Source: Parus major (Eukaryota; Chordata; Aves; Passeriformes; Paridae). From it: a DNA stretch of 64,000 bases. Within the stretch, counting starts at the first letter, position 1; every line of letters begins with the position of its first letter. Under the pieces are notes generated by a model. It saw only the letters and a program-made list of their open reading frames with translations. It was not told the DNA's origin and made no database searches. Of this stretch, positions 38,801 through 53,800 are shown one piece after another. The translations under genes and the position numbers were made by a program. The stretch lies in assembly GCF_001522545.3 (NCBI RefSeq), contig NC_031770.1, forward strand, positions 33,552,867 to 33,616,866, given 5' to 3'.

Positions 38801-41800
38801 AATGGTAGCTATTCTCTAACTAGCAGCGGTTACAGAGATACCATTGCACTTCCAAAGTTTCCAAAGCATATCTTTTAACCATCCATTTACTTGTAGATTA
38901 TATATGTCAATACACAGCTAAAGAAAGCAAAACTAAACTTGACTACATAATCAAGTGAAACTAAACATGCATACAGCACTTACTCAGATACTTAGCAGTT
39001 CATGAGAATATATTTTATCTGTTTATAAAACCTCTTAATGACCTTCTAAAAAAATGAAAACGGCTGCTCAATTGAGAGACTCGTTTTACAATTGCAAGTC
39101 ACTGGAACATACTGGGCAGAGGCATTTGAGCATTTGTCCCAAATGAATGGACATGGATTGATGAGAATGCCTAGTAAGCTTATTTACATGTACAGTTCAG
39201 CACTGCAAAACATTTACAGCTATACAGTTCATCCCAGAAAATGCTAACAAGAGTTCCATACATCAGACACTGGAGAAAGTCTATAGGGAATTCATACAAA
39301 CAGATGTCCTATAAGCACTAGGTTATACTGAACTTTTCAATCTTTTGGATTTAAAAATCGTTGTGTCAGAGAAGCAAAGACTATCAAGCTTGCTCCTCAG
39401 TCTAAAATGGTGTTGAGGAACAAAAAACATTTCTGCCAAGTTGTGTTTTATAAAAAGCAGAGGTATGAAGCTAATAATTTTCAGTATTCCAAACAACTCA
39501 GCCAGGCAGAGCTTAGAACAGAATTAAAATACATAACAAAACCCACATGATAAAAGTGTAAGCATAATTCCACAGTTTATCACACAGTCATTACGGCATC
39601 ACATAGAAATTGCATATCTCAGTTACCCAGATACTACTAATGGTATCTACAATATCCTAGCACAGTGCACGTAATATGATTAAAATGTTACATTTTAAAA
39701 TATCATCCCTTTATAGGATCAAGTTTCTACAACCCTACAAAAAAACTTCAAAAAATAATAACTCCATGCACATATCTCAAAACAAACAAACAAACAGCCC
39801 TCCAATCTATAAGTTCATTTTATACTATATGACAATAATGCTTTGGCTGGTCACATTGAAGTTTATTATCAATTATTTCAGCTTCTTCTTCACACTCAAA
39901 GATCTAAGCTAATAGCACTCTAATGGAGGTGGAAACAAACTTGGTCTTAGCACTATCCAGCCCAACTATCTTTGCATGTGTGAGTCACTCAGACTACATG
40001 ACAACCGCCAGGAAAATTACTGTCTGGCCACAGATAAGAGAACAGGGACCTGGGCATCCAGGCAGAGACTCATAATCTTACATTATGCCCAACCTAAGAA
40101 GCATTCTCAGGCTGGAGCACTGTGGAAGGACCTGGCACACTGCAGCAACACTGCAGAAGCCACCAGAATTTAGCAGGTCATTTAGAGCTACCTGAGATGC
40201 CACTGGAGCTAGCATTTTTCCTGGACAAGTACTGGCTATTCCTGCACAGCATTCCTCAGTGACTGCATTTTCCCCCATCAGCATTCAGGGTAACACAATC
40301 CTCCCATTGACTCAAGTGAGGTGTAAAGTATCCCATGCCAAATATATGCTCATATAAAATGAGCACTGTTGCAGTGTAGAATGAAATGAGCAGTCTGCAT
40401 TTTCTGGCTAGCCAGTCAAAACCAATTTTTTATTCTAAAACAATGTCTTACAAAATACTTTCCCCACTTATATGTAAAAAGATAGTGTGTTTCACGTTAT
40501 GATATACAAACTATTGCACATCAGCTGCTCAGTTATAACTCCTCATTTGAGGATTCACCCCTAAGGTACCCCTTCTAACCATGAGGCTATTTCCTCCTTT
40601 TGCCATAATATCACAAAATGTGCTGTAGAGGCAGGGGTGAGCTCCAATAATTACCATGGAGAAATTGATGTCTGCCCAGCAATATTTACTACTCTGTATT
40701 TGTTTTATGCTGGAGTCTAATGGCTGTAAACTTCAATCCCCCAAATGTTCAGCAGTTTCTATGCACTAGGTGAGAAAACGCATCTATATGTAAGGTACAG
40801 TTCAATTAAGGAAGAGGCCATCATCCTCCCACAAAGGCATTTCAAAAGAAAATTGATTTCATGTTGCCCCAGAACACCTTACAATGTGCTCAGCTGACTG
40901 CTTTCCTAGTTGGGGCCAATAAAATTAAGCCAGTTTTAGTACAGTTCTGTCTCTATGTAAATACTATTTTGCCTGTGTAGAGGCATACTGGTTACAACAC
41001 TACAGGTTTGTTTAGCATGTCAAATCACATGAAAAAATCCAATATTTCTCTAAGGAAACAAGAAGTAGCCAAGTGGGACATAATATTGAACAAACTTCCA
41101 AAAACTGGAAAAATGTGACAGGGAGACCTTTGTGAATACTGCTAACAAGATATCCCTGAAAATCACCCAAAGCAAAGGTTCCTCCATACAGCATCTGAAT
41201 ATGGAATCATGTGTTCAGATATGGCATGATATAAACAAGCAAAAAATAACCACAGTATGCTGCCATACAGCATGTTTCATTTTCCAGTTAAACTTAAGAC
41301 TGAAAAGGTATTTTCATTGTTATGAAACAGTGGACATGATTTTCCATGTTACAAAAAAATGTCACTTCCATTCAGCTGAATAACTACCAAAAGGAAGAGT
41401 TGGTGCAACAGCGTATTCCCTAAAAGTAATTAAATGCCAAAGTCATCTTCAGGCTTTCACCACAGAAATTAACAGGGGGAAACTAATGTTTGCTAATGCA
41501 CCATAATCTGCCCTCCTGCAAAAACACTCAAAGGAGATGATTCTAGGATTCTGTAGAAAAACACTTTTATTGATAGAGAAGTCTCTCAACTGACTACAAG
41601 AATTACTAAAAATGGGATAAACAGAATGAAGGCAAATTATTTACTGTTATTATTACTATTCCAGTGATAAATAGCAGAAAGACAAAGAGGTTAATATGTA
41701 CAAACAAAGCAAAAAAGTCTATAGAGATCTCTCCAGCAGATAGTATTTATTTCTTCAAGCCAAGGGAAAAATTAACACGCCATGAATAAGAACAGCTCTC

Positions 41801-44800
41801 TCTTCTAACAGATTCTACAGAAGTTACATAAAGGATGCAAACATTTGTAAAACAAATTTTAAGGTTACACATTTCCAGAAGAATTACTTCTATTCTGTGC
41901 CTTAAGTATAGTTTTGAACATTAAGTTGTAGGGGTTTTATTATTTTGAAAAAAAATCCTTGGCTCCTGTGACTGCAAAGAAAATGCAACACAATTGGCAC
42001 TGGACTTCTATGAATTTAGCATTCCTTTCAGCCTTAGGCCAAACCCAAAATTAAGTATGAGCTACTGCTTTTTCCCCACCACCTACTACAGAGTATGGGG
42101 CAGGGGGAAGGCTACTCCTAAGGAAATGGTGGCTTTCATTTTCCTGACCAGTGCCATGCCCTACATCCTTTCCTTTTCCACATGGATGTTGCTGAAACCT
42201 CTGCATGATCACAATGCTGCTTCCATAAGCAGGTATCACAGCTATCAAGCTGGAACTACCACAATTCTCCACGAATAATTTTTATTGCTTTTAAAAAACA
42301 TAGGAGGGTATGTGGACAGAAATTACATTACATTAGAGCATTTTAGGTAGGTGAACATGCATTTATTCTCATTAATTATGCTTACTAGTTTATACCCGCA
42401 ATACAATTGTGCGCAGTCAGTAAAAGGGAGGAAACCACCTAAAACCAATAGCTACATTCTTATTGTGGAAAACAAAGGATAATTATACATTCAATAAAAT
42501 AGCTGATCTATAATATCTTGTTAGAGAAATTTCTCAAGTGTTCAAAGAAATGGAATGTACAGGAGAAATTTGTTAGTTAGTTCCACCAAATCTGAAAACT
42601 TACCATTTTATCTAGGTGCTCAATGGATCTATAAATTTCTCCTTGGGATTCATCATAGTAACTGTAACGGAACCTCTGACCTTGAAACAAAAATCACGTA
42701 TAAAATAAAAAAGGGAAAAATTGTAGCTAAAACACTCCCTAATACTTACTAAATATTTGAAAGTATAATGCTTGTAAAGTAGTAATCTTCATTTATTTTA
42801 TACTTTTTAGCTCCATTGAGGAAATTCTAGGGCTATCATGAAGTAGCAGCCCAGAAGTAAAGTAAAAAAAATACATGATGGACGGCTATACTCCTAAAGA
42901 GAAATCTACTAGGTAGAACTGACACTCAAGTATCACTCACTAATTCCCTCTTATTGCCTTAGAATCTAATTCTGTAAATTAAGAAGTAAAGCACCATTTC
43001 ATTTTGCTATCCCTCTTGACAAAGTCAGCCATGGAGTCAGGCTACTTCTGCTTGCACAGCAATACCCACAGTAAGTGAAGGTTAAAAGAAAAAATTCATG
43101 ATAATTCAATGAGCAGTTCTAGATGCGTCATTAGCCACAACAGGATCAGGTCATTCTTATATACACTTCCACCTACTCCACAATTCAATGATGAATGAAA
43201 TATGCACTTAGTTAAGTTGACCAAAGATGACAATGGAAAAAAAGGAAGAAGGTCTGTTGTGTCATATCTTTTTGAAGCAGTGCCTTTTCCAGATACTATC
43301 ACACTTAAAAGAAAAATAAAATTATAAAGCAGGACAGAAATCAAGACTTCCGGAGTCTTTACAGCTCTGCCACCAAGATGAACTGGGGTAGCACTGGTGA
43401 ATTGGCATAAATAATTCATCTGCTATCTTACCCAGCAGTAAAACATACAAAACTTATTTCTATCAGAGGAATGTGGGCATGAATTTTTAGCTAATTAGTT
43501 TTGAAAGTTGTTTTGAGGTGCTTAAAAGAAGAGTAAAAAGAGCAAGTAACTTCAGACAATTATTTCATTACAACAGTAAAGAAATGTATACAAATCCACA
43601 CACCTTCACCATTTATTTCCTCCACTAGGCTGAGAACACGTTACCACATCCATATTTTTAACCTATTATTCCAGATCTTTAAGACTTTTTTAACTTTATG
43701 AAGGCATTTAAGTTGCAAAAATAAATTTACCAAGAGTTAAAACGTTCAACGTTTAATAAAATACATTATTTGAAAACATCTATGAAATATTAAATATGTC
43801 TTATAATGAGATATGAAACTTACCCCAATGGCAAAAGTCAGAAGAAACCACAAAGAGATTACTAGGATCAGCTAGGTATTTACTGAAGAGTTTTCCAAAT
43901 TCCTGCTCTTTTGACTCACTCAGTGCTCCGACCAACACAGGAATAATAGTAAACTCATCCTTATGGCTTATAAGCAAAAGAAAAAAGGTTGTAATTCAAG
44001 TAACATCTGAAGAATTTTCAGGGCTTGCTAACTGCAATTAGAAACTGCAGAATTGTTTAAAAGGTTGCTACTGATTTGAGGATAGTAGTTTGGTAAGGTC
44101 ATACTAGGATGTTGTTTTAGAACCTCAAAGTACTTCAAATTCAGAAAACACACATCCCCAAAACCAGTATTTCTCTCTGCTGCAAAGTAAAAATACCAGG
44201 CAAACAAAAAGAAAAGACACAGTGAAATCAGCAATGAAGTAAGAATTAAATTTTCCCTGTATAGATGCTGCATGTTGGGTAATTCTCCACAGTATATGAA
44301 AGACATATGAAAATGCTCAACACAGTACCAAAATACTGATACCCTAGGGAAAATTCAAAAAACAGTGGAAATTGAAAATAAAAGGGATGGGAAAGATGTT
44401 AGGGAAGAAACCCCAACACAGATTGACCATTTTTATTTAAAGTAAACAATCTGAAACAGCAGCTATACACACTCCTGATTTCAAAATTAGTATTAAGGCT
44501 CCAAACAAACTTAAAATCCCACAGAAAATTATTTTAACTTTCCAGAGATGCCTTGAGAATTGGGGGAAAAAAATCAGCTACTGAAAAAAGCTCATGACAG
44601 TATATCTAATATTAACTCTATTAAGTCAACCTGTTTATAAGAAGCGTTATAACTTCATAATTTAAGTGTTTGTTCTGCTCAGTTTCAACTACAGCAACTT
44701 ATCCTAGTCTCCAAGTCTCTCCTTACAAAAATTTTCTTTGGGGGATGGGGGAGTATGAGATATATACAACATAAGGTCTTCTATGTCATAAAATGTATTA

Positions 44801-47800
44801 TTATTTCCTACTGGGCTTCACAGCAGCTCAATTATTTAATGCACATAATGTTCGTTCTTGCAGAAGTAATTAGCCCTAGTACCTTTCCATGGCTTTAGCA
44901 GTATAAGGCAAATGCATTTCAATACTGTGTTCATCTTCATCTGTCTGTAGGGACATGCGCTCAAACATTCCAGTCTTCCACAATTCTCCATAAACTGAAA
45001 TGAATTAAAGATCATATAGATAAAAATTTGTACTGCTTTTTTCTTTTTTATTGCTTATTTTTGAAAACTATTTCAAGTGCGAAAAGCAAGCTACAGTGTA
45101 CCTTTATCAGAACATACCCACTATAAAAAATTACTTGCCTCCCAGGGCTATCATCATAAACTAATTGTTTCTAAATAAATTCAGAACTAAAATTATGTTT
45201 AAGCCATTAAAATATAAATATAATTGATTCCATTTACAAAATGTGTTAAATGAGTGACCTTTTTAGTATGTTGAAAAAGATTTTCAGTTATGACACAAAA
45301 TCTAGTTAAACAAATAAAACACATTTCAAAATATACATGCATTTGCCCAGTCAATGAATTGTTATTTTCAAAAACTGCCCATTATATGGTAAAAAAACCA
45401 ACTTGTCAGATGAGATATTGCTTGATTTGTTACTATTTAATAGAATTTATTATTGACTGAATCATGAAATCTAGAGACAGCCACAGCTGATTAAGTAATC
45501 CACATTTGTAAGTTATCTTTTCTACTCTCAAGCATACTTGAGAGCATACAGATTCATCTCCACATCTTGAAAATCCTCCACTGGATGAAGAATTTGATGT
45601 AGGGCTGTGCATCCTTCTTGACTCCATAAAGGAGTTCTACAAAAAGCCAAACATTTCTTACCAAAGGAAATCTCTGCAGGCACTATGTAGAAAGCCTGAA
45701 TTAGCTTGTTTAATCACAGTTTCAATGAAACATAACACATCTGCACTAATTAGCCCCTCTGGAAAAGATACTGTATCACTTAGGTATACCTCAAAACACA
45801 TTAAAGCCAAAATGTCAACTTTATCTTTGCCGCACTTTGTTCAAAAGACTGGCATTTCATGGACTAACAGTTTCTAAGTTTGCAAGTTAAAAAGTCACTT
45901 GCAAACCAAATAAAAGCAATTTACTTGTTTCTCTGTTATTCCTCTACCAGAAATCAAACTCAAACCAACTAAAGAACCTTTCTTTCCAGCCAGAACACTT
46001 CACAGGAGAATGGAGATGTTTAGTGAGTTATCATTTGATGTAACACTTTTTTACAACTCAAACTTGAAAAGATAAGCAAAAATTTAGAATTCTTGCCAGA
46101 AGGAAAAGAGACACTATGATTATAATGCGACCATGTCTGAAGCAACCAGGATCATTCAGAAGTTAGTTTTTGTTCCACTCAAACTGGATTTGCACTTGTA
46201 TGCCACTTACAGCAAGGAAGTGCCCAACAAGGAAGTCCTCAGTACTGTAGTACCACAGTCAATACCCAAGCCTCAGTGAAGTCCAAGCTTTATAATGCAC
46301 TTACTCTTTTGGTCAATTCGAAGATCATACAGAGGTGTTCTGTAAATGTCCACACTGGAAAGTGCACATCGGGAGAGGGGCACGTGATGGGAAGGCCCAA
46401 GAATGAAAATTTTTCGGCTACGACAATTAACACAGAAGGCCACAATTTAGACAACTGCAATTGTACAGCAACTCAGCTTAGAGTAACAAGTTTAATAAAA
46501 GCATACAAAGTGATACCTCCTCATGGCTACAATAGTTTTACTCTGTTGTCAGTAAGACCCCAGATCAATTCATGATCAATCCAAGATGCCTTGCTTGGCA
46601 TCTCAGGAATTATCATGAGATAGCTCAATAATGCTCTAGGCCTTAAATCTCTTAAGCAGGTTATATATCAGAGGGCACTCATCAGCTAGAAATTTGTCTG
46701 ACTTCACTCATTTGTAGGCTGAATGATGCGTTACAGACACTTAGATTTCTGAACTCTCTCCTTGAATCAACACAACCTTCAGCTACTCACCATCTTCAAT
46801 AAATTATGGGTTTATCATCTATTCAGTTTTTCACTTATTTACTTGATTAGCCTTACTTAGGCTTCACTAAATTAAATTTTCAGTCCTTCTCAAATGCTGA
46901 GTTTATGTTGTTATGTTACTTTTTTTCTGCTGTTGCATCAACAACAGAGACATGGACCTGCACATTCATAGCTTTAGCTGATACTGCAACCTTTTACATG
47001 TCATCATGACACCGTTATTTTATCAAGTCCTCAGTTCCTGGCTCTTGATTAGATGTTAAGGGTCTCCTGCCACACGACTTACAAGGAAAAAGACAAAGAA
47101 AAAAAATAAGAAATTCAGCTTTTCAGATTCAAGATTATATTGTCTTGTTTCTGGCACTAAACTAAAGGGGTGGGAGACATGTAAAGTTCTGAGGGCTTTT
47201 TTCTTTTAATCCCTTACACAGGGAGTGTTACAGCAAGGTATACTAAAGCACAAACTTCCTGCAAAGCTAATAAATCCAAATATGCAAAAGTTTACCTCAA
47301 AGATGAATTCTAAATATCCCATGCAATAAAATAGCAAATGATCCAGCAAGTTCAACCAACTCCTTATCAGGGAACCTAAGGAATGCAGCTTGTTCCGGAA
47401 ATTTTAGAGAAACTAGGTGTCTGTCATACCATGAGCTATTTTCACATCATTTGCAATAGTTTAGAAAGAACTAAAACCATTGTCTTTGAAGAGTACTACA
47501 GCATGTTATCTTATGAACAACTGGTAAATGTAGCCAGTTTTTATTCAGCACTGTAAAATACATACTTTGAGTAAATACCAGAGACATTTTAAATTTTTGT
47601 TATAAAAGAAAGAAAAGTTGCAGTCAGCAGGACATAAGAATTATATACCTTTACCCAAAAATAACTGGATTCATATTTTTAGAGGCAGGCACAGACTACA
47701 ACAGCATGTTGGGTTTTTTAAGATTTTTCTTTTTTTAAACTTGCTAGAAACAAAATGTCCATTTAAAATTACTGGAACAATTAACTTTCACTGCCTTTAC

Positions 47801-50800
47801 ATATTTTATAAACACACTGGACACTTCGTCCACAGCAGAAGGGAATCCTGGCAGTATTCAGCCCATAATCCTGCACTAAAAAAACCAATGCAGAATCATG
47901 GTGAAGTATTTTAACAGGCTTAATAAAACAAACAAAACCTTCCAACAATAATAAAAAACCCACAAATAAACAAAAAAACACCAAAAAAACCCCAAAATCC
48001 AAAAACCCAACAAAATCAACTTGGGCTTTTATAAAAGCAGTGGAATACCAGAAATAAACTGCAAAAATCTTTAATCCCTTCCTTGTAAAAAGTTAGTTAC
48101 CAAATAGTTAAACAATATTCCTTTTTTCCCCCTTTTATAACATCCAATTTGAATATTTACAATGTTAAAATAGAAGTGGTGCAAAGAAGGCTAAAAAGAA
48201 TACAAAATTAAAATGTGAGTACTTCAAGATGTAAGAATGTCACAAGAACATTCCACTTATCAGAAAATTGCAACCTCAAGGTCTTAGGCTTGGTAAAGCA
48301 AGCTGTAATACTCACGTGATATTTGGATCCACTTGTTTGTAAGCATGAGCTGCACAAGATCCACAATAGGTATATCCTGCATGGCTGCAAAACAAAGTGT
48401 ACAAAACATTAAGATCTAAATACTGCTTAAAATCTTAAATATGTTGATATTCAGTGTTAATCCCTCAGGATTTATTTTTTGTCCCCAGTGAACTATCAAT
48501 TTTAAGAGTGTTCCGAAACTCCTGAAAGAACTGGAAAGCACTGCTGCAGTAATGATCACACAAGACATTTATTGAAGAACTGGCAGTGACCATTTACCGA
48601 CCAGTTAAAAAACTATCAGTGACCACTGAACAGCCAGGAAACCCCCAGATCAAAGGACTTTCCCTTATCTGTAAGGGATGTATGCAGACTGCCTGTTATC
48701 AGGCGCCAATGATAATGCTAACAGTGCAGCCAGGGAACAAGGGAGTGGCAAACTACTGGAGAAAGCTCTTCTAATGACACCCCCAGTAACTGAATATGAC
48801 AGTAGAGGGGTCTTGGCAAAGAGAGAACTACATGTCACAGCAGATAAAGAGAATAAAAATGCTCTGTCATTGAAGAATAACTGAGCAACAGAATGAATGA
48901 GCACATGGAAAGCAGTGGAAGGCCACATGCTAGCTTTTACTGCAGGGAATGAGTTACATGCTTCACCATTTCCCATCAGTCTGACCTGGTCCTTTCTTGA
49001 CCTCTGTTCCTGTGTGTGGTCCAAAACAATTTGTAATTATTTTGACTAGTTGTTTCAAATATTGCCTTCAAATCTGAAGGCCCGTTCTCTTCAAGACCAT
49101 TAAAATGGGTGAAAATTCTCTTTACACTGCCAAAAGCATTAATTTCAAATTAACGCATTTATTTGTTCCTAGAGTCTCAGGTCAAGAAAATGGCTCCTGG
49201 TCACTCAGCAGTAGGCCCACACCACAGCTTTACACAATGACACTGAGAATGATCCATGCTGAAGGATGTTTGAAGATAAAAGTTCCCATTGATAGCACTG
49301 AATGACTTTACATGTGTTTGTATGTATGTATGCTCAGATACATCTATATTCATCCACAGACTGATACCTGGAGCAAGCTACCTTCAGCTTGACCCTGGGA
49401 TTTTACCTCGACATCACTTACCCCAATCATTTTAAAGAGCTCAGAAAGGTATTAACACACATGCTAAGAGGAGAAACAAGAGACCAAGACCTCACAAATG
49501 GGCAAGGTATGTTAGCAGATAATGTCAAAAGAGCCTGCTGAAATGCTCCCTCTGCTACAGGCTTCTTCCATCTTCCACAAAGATATTAAGACACATCCCA
49601 CTTCACAGGTGGCAAAAAAAAGGGCATGGTTAACAAAAAAATGTGGTGAGATGACAATAAGACCCCCAGCAATTCTGGAAAAAAATAACCAAACTACATA
49701 ATCTGCAGCTGAAAGGTTTCTTTCCTGACATTCCTGCAAGAAAGACTAAGGCAGATATGGGACAATTTCTTCTGCACACTCAATACTATTATGGAATACT
49801 TCAAACATTATGACAATGTTATGTTAGCACAGGAAAAACATATTTAAGGTGCTCTGCCTAGTGTTTCTTTCCAACTCATAATTTACTTGGAATGAACAAC
49901 ATACTTTTGTCATTACATGTCAGCTATCTTCAGGAAATTGAATTCTCCCCTAAATAGTTCAGATGATCCCTATTTCAGCTGCAGACAAGTAGCTCAAGCA
50001 AAATCAAACTGAAATAACGAAAGCAAACTATTTTGGATAGTTGCATAGTGTTTAATTACTTTTTGCTTTTAAGCTTTCCTAAATTTTATTTAGGGGGTGA
50101 AAGGCATGCCAGAGTTTTGTTGATTTTGTTTTGGGATTGGTTTTTTCCCAATATTTTATTGGAGGGGTTTTGTTGTTTTTCTCATTAATATAGCTCTTAC
50201 CCATCTTACCGGATCCCAAACAAATATTACATGTGCAGTCCATCACTAAAAGCAAGCTAATCGTACACCCAAATGTGCACAGATTTCTGCCATTCTATGG
50301 TATATCCAAAACGCTTATTTAGAAACCACACAATACTTCTTTCAGATAAATATTAGCTTTTATCAGTTTTCATAATCACTCAGGGGAAAAAAAAGAGCAT
50401 TTAACCAATCAACTATGAGATATACTGAACTTCTGTTTCAGACTTACGGTGCAATAATGGCTCTTGCAGGTCTTTTTGTGGACTGTACTTGAGAAAGCCA
50501 ACCTTCTAGCTGTGCATTCAGCTGGGGTCCTGTGAAGAGACATGGAAACAATGAACCATAAAAGAACCTAATACATCTCAAAAACTTACAAATAAAGCTT
50601 GAAAGGCCAACAGATTTAAAAGTCATCTTAAACATTAAAAGCTGGGTTTGAATCTAAAAACAAACCAACAGAAAAAGCCATCCCTCCAAAATACCCAATG
50701 CAACAACAAAAACAAACCCCAACCCTGTAATGTTGAAGGTTACAGTAGGAAAGTTGCAACCTCCTGGTCTGGAAAGTTAATTTACTGCACATCCAAACAC

Positions 50801-53800
50801 ACACTTATCATTTATTGCTGTGTGGGGACTACTGAACACATCATTTCACCATTTGAAAGAACGGCTGCCGATTTCAAAAGAATTGCTAACAGATGATTGC
50901 TTCTTCTCATAACTAAATTTGCAGAATTCAGAAGTAAAAAGTTATGATCTTTATCAAGAGAGCCCAATATGAGAAGATGACATAATAGAAAGGCCTAACA
51001 CTTGCATGATAGCAAATGACTATGGTAATAAATCCTTTATTAAGCAAATACAAGAGCATAATACAAAACACTGTAACCTGGAAAATACATCAATGCACAG
51101 GAAAAAGCTGAAAGTGAGAAGACATTATGTTTATCCTAACACCTTAACTTCTGATCAATCAATATATTCTACAATTACATGGTCACTTCAACATTAACTT
51201 CAATAACTGGCCAATCCAGAATTTAAATTTTTTAAACTAAGTTCTAGACCTCAACAAATAGCAAATATTCTTAATTCAATCACCTGACAGCTAATAAAAA
51301 AGCCTTCTAGAAACACAACATTAAAAAAACCAAAACCAAGCAAACCACATTTTGATTATTTCCCATCACAAGAAAACTTTCTGATGTTAAGCTATCCTTC
51401 AGGAAGCAAGTCTGGCAAATACAGTAAAACATTCTCATACTAAAGAACGCTAAACAGGCTTTCAAGTAAAACTAATTCAGCTGCTACTGTTACAGGTTAA
51501 CCTTAACAGCTGTTACTGTTAAGGTTACCATTAAGAAAATAGATGCACTTTTTTCAGCTGTGCTTTTTGACACAACTCTATGCCAGCAGAGTTTATCTGT
51601 AAAATATGGTGCAACAAGCTGCCGTTCTTCTTCCATGCACTTTGTAGATCGTTGTATCTTCCTGATGCAGGTGTTGAACTACCAACAGTAATTGCCAGTG
51701 TAAGTCAAAACCAAATTATGTGTCTGAAGCCATTTCACAGATACGTTCCAAACAGCCCTGACAAGGACTGACAGCTCTCCAAAAGGCTGACAAGAACCAT
51801 AGAGAATGAGAGAAAAGATGCCAGCTTTTGCAGAATCAAGTAAATCCCTGACCAGGCATAGTCAAAAAGCTTTCCCTAGAAAACACAGGGGTGAGGGGTA
51901 GAGGTGTTGAAGCCACTAGTTTTTACACAAAGCTTAAATCCATGTGTTTCTTGAAAAAGGACAGCTTCTGTAGCTGCGAAGAACAGCCCTACCTTCTTAC
52001 ATGAAGGAAGTGAACAAGTGCAGCACCATTTTCCAGTGCCTTCTATTGTACCTTGAAAGCCTTAGTTACTGTCTACAACTCTAACAGAAAGAGTGACATA
52101 CATTAGCTGCTGTCACTCATGTAATACAGTGACTTGGTGAAATGGTGCAATTGTTAAAAAATTCCACCACATACCAGTTTTATTCTGCTGCTTCTGTCAC
52201 TTGGGAAATTACAAGCAGCTGACATGCAATAGAGATAAGCATAATGACATCTTAGAAAATGGAGGATATTGGGGAAGCTAAGTAAAAATAAATAGGTCTC
52301 TATTTCCACCCTCCTTCTAAGATAATAGGAGACTAACAAAACCATACTCTTTTACAGTTATCACCATGTTATATACTTGAGTGAAGAAACAAATCACCTA
52401 AGTTCTTTTTTTACTTCCTAATTCTCCCAAACTACGTAGCAAGATAAAATATTTTCTGAATTAAGCTTTTTAGGAGGACACTTTTTCCCAACACTAACTA
52501 CCAGACTTAAACATTACTTTGCCCCACCTGACTCATTCTCCTCAAAGAAGAGGATCCATAGGCAGCACAACTGCAAAAGTGAGAATTACGGAATTACAGA
52601 ATTTAAGATAAGGGGAAATCTCCCTCTGCAAGGCTCTGTGCTTAGCCCCCTTTCCTTCTTTAGCAAGGATTTTTCACTAAGGATGTGGTTAAGGCGATTT
52701 GCCCTTGGTTGAGATAAATCAGGTAACCTGCTGAACAGTTTAAATACGAAGGTCAGAACAACTGGTAATATCTGAAAGCTTCATGATTGGTCAAATCTGA
52801 GTAAAACTTCTGATCTTACAGTGTAGTAGCAGAGTAAGATGCCCAGGTTTGCTTAGTCTGCTATTACAGACACTAACAAACTAACATTTTCTTCCTAGAG
52901 GCAGTAAAATAATAGATCTGTATGACCCAAGGGATGAAACTTCTGTCAGTGTTTACTTAAGGACCAAGTAACACATCTGCTTTCAGATTTTTTCCTTTCA
53001 ATGCCAAGTATAAGGTGCCTGTCTAAATAATTAATTTTGACCTAATGTAAACTTTCATTTCAACTTATACTTATCTGCACTATTTTAATAAAATAGGCAA
53101 TCAAATTTCTCTCTCCAGAGGACTAACAGAGAGAGAATGGAGAGTACAACACACCCATGACCTTTCAGCTAAAGAAAAAAAAAAAATAAAAAAAAATCAA
53201 ACAGCACCTATGCAAATTAACAAAATTACAGCCTACCTGCAGCTTCCTATGCTTACAAATACTTTAAAGGGGAATAATCTAGAACAGTAATTTTCTTGTT
53301 ATCAGATTGGCACCAACATTTTCTTGAACTGTTCAGAGAAGTTTTTCTCCCAGTTTCCCAAACATGAGAATGCTTAAGGCTAGAGTCAAAATATTTGAAT
53401 TGGTTAAACAAAATATAAATAAACCCACACTATCACACTAGCTATGCTCTGCCATGTGGAATTATATTAAAGTAGATGAGTAATTTCTTCATAAAAAAGT
53501 AAATTTTGTTCATATTTAAATGAAGCTTAACTGGAAAAACAGTCCTCAAGGCAATCCAGAGTAACCATGCATCTCCTTAGCTGACCAGCATGTACAGTGA
53601 ACAGCACTGTCACCAATGTATCCTCTTGCCATTGTGGTGGGAAGTAAATTAGGTCCTGGCTCCCTGAGCCTCAGGTGGAAAGCTCACCTTAAGAAGATGA
53701 GATGCAACAGGGGTTTTAAGGTTAACCTAGACAGAAGGGCAGAAAACCATATGGATATAATTTATGGATGCAACAATCAATATACTTTAGCATTAATAGT

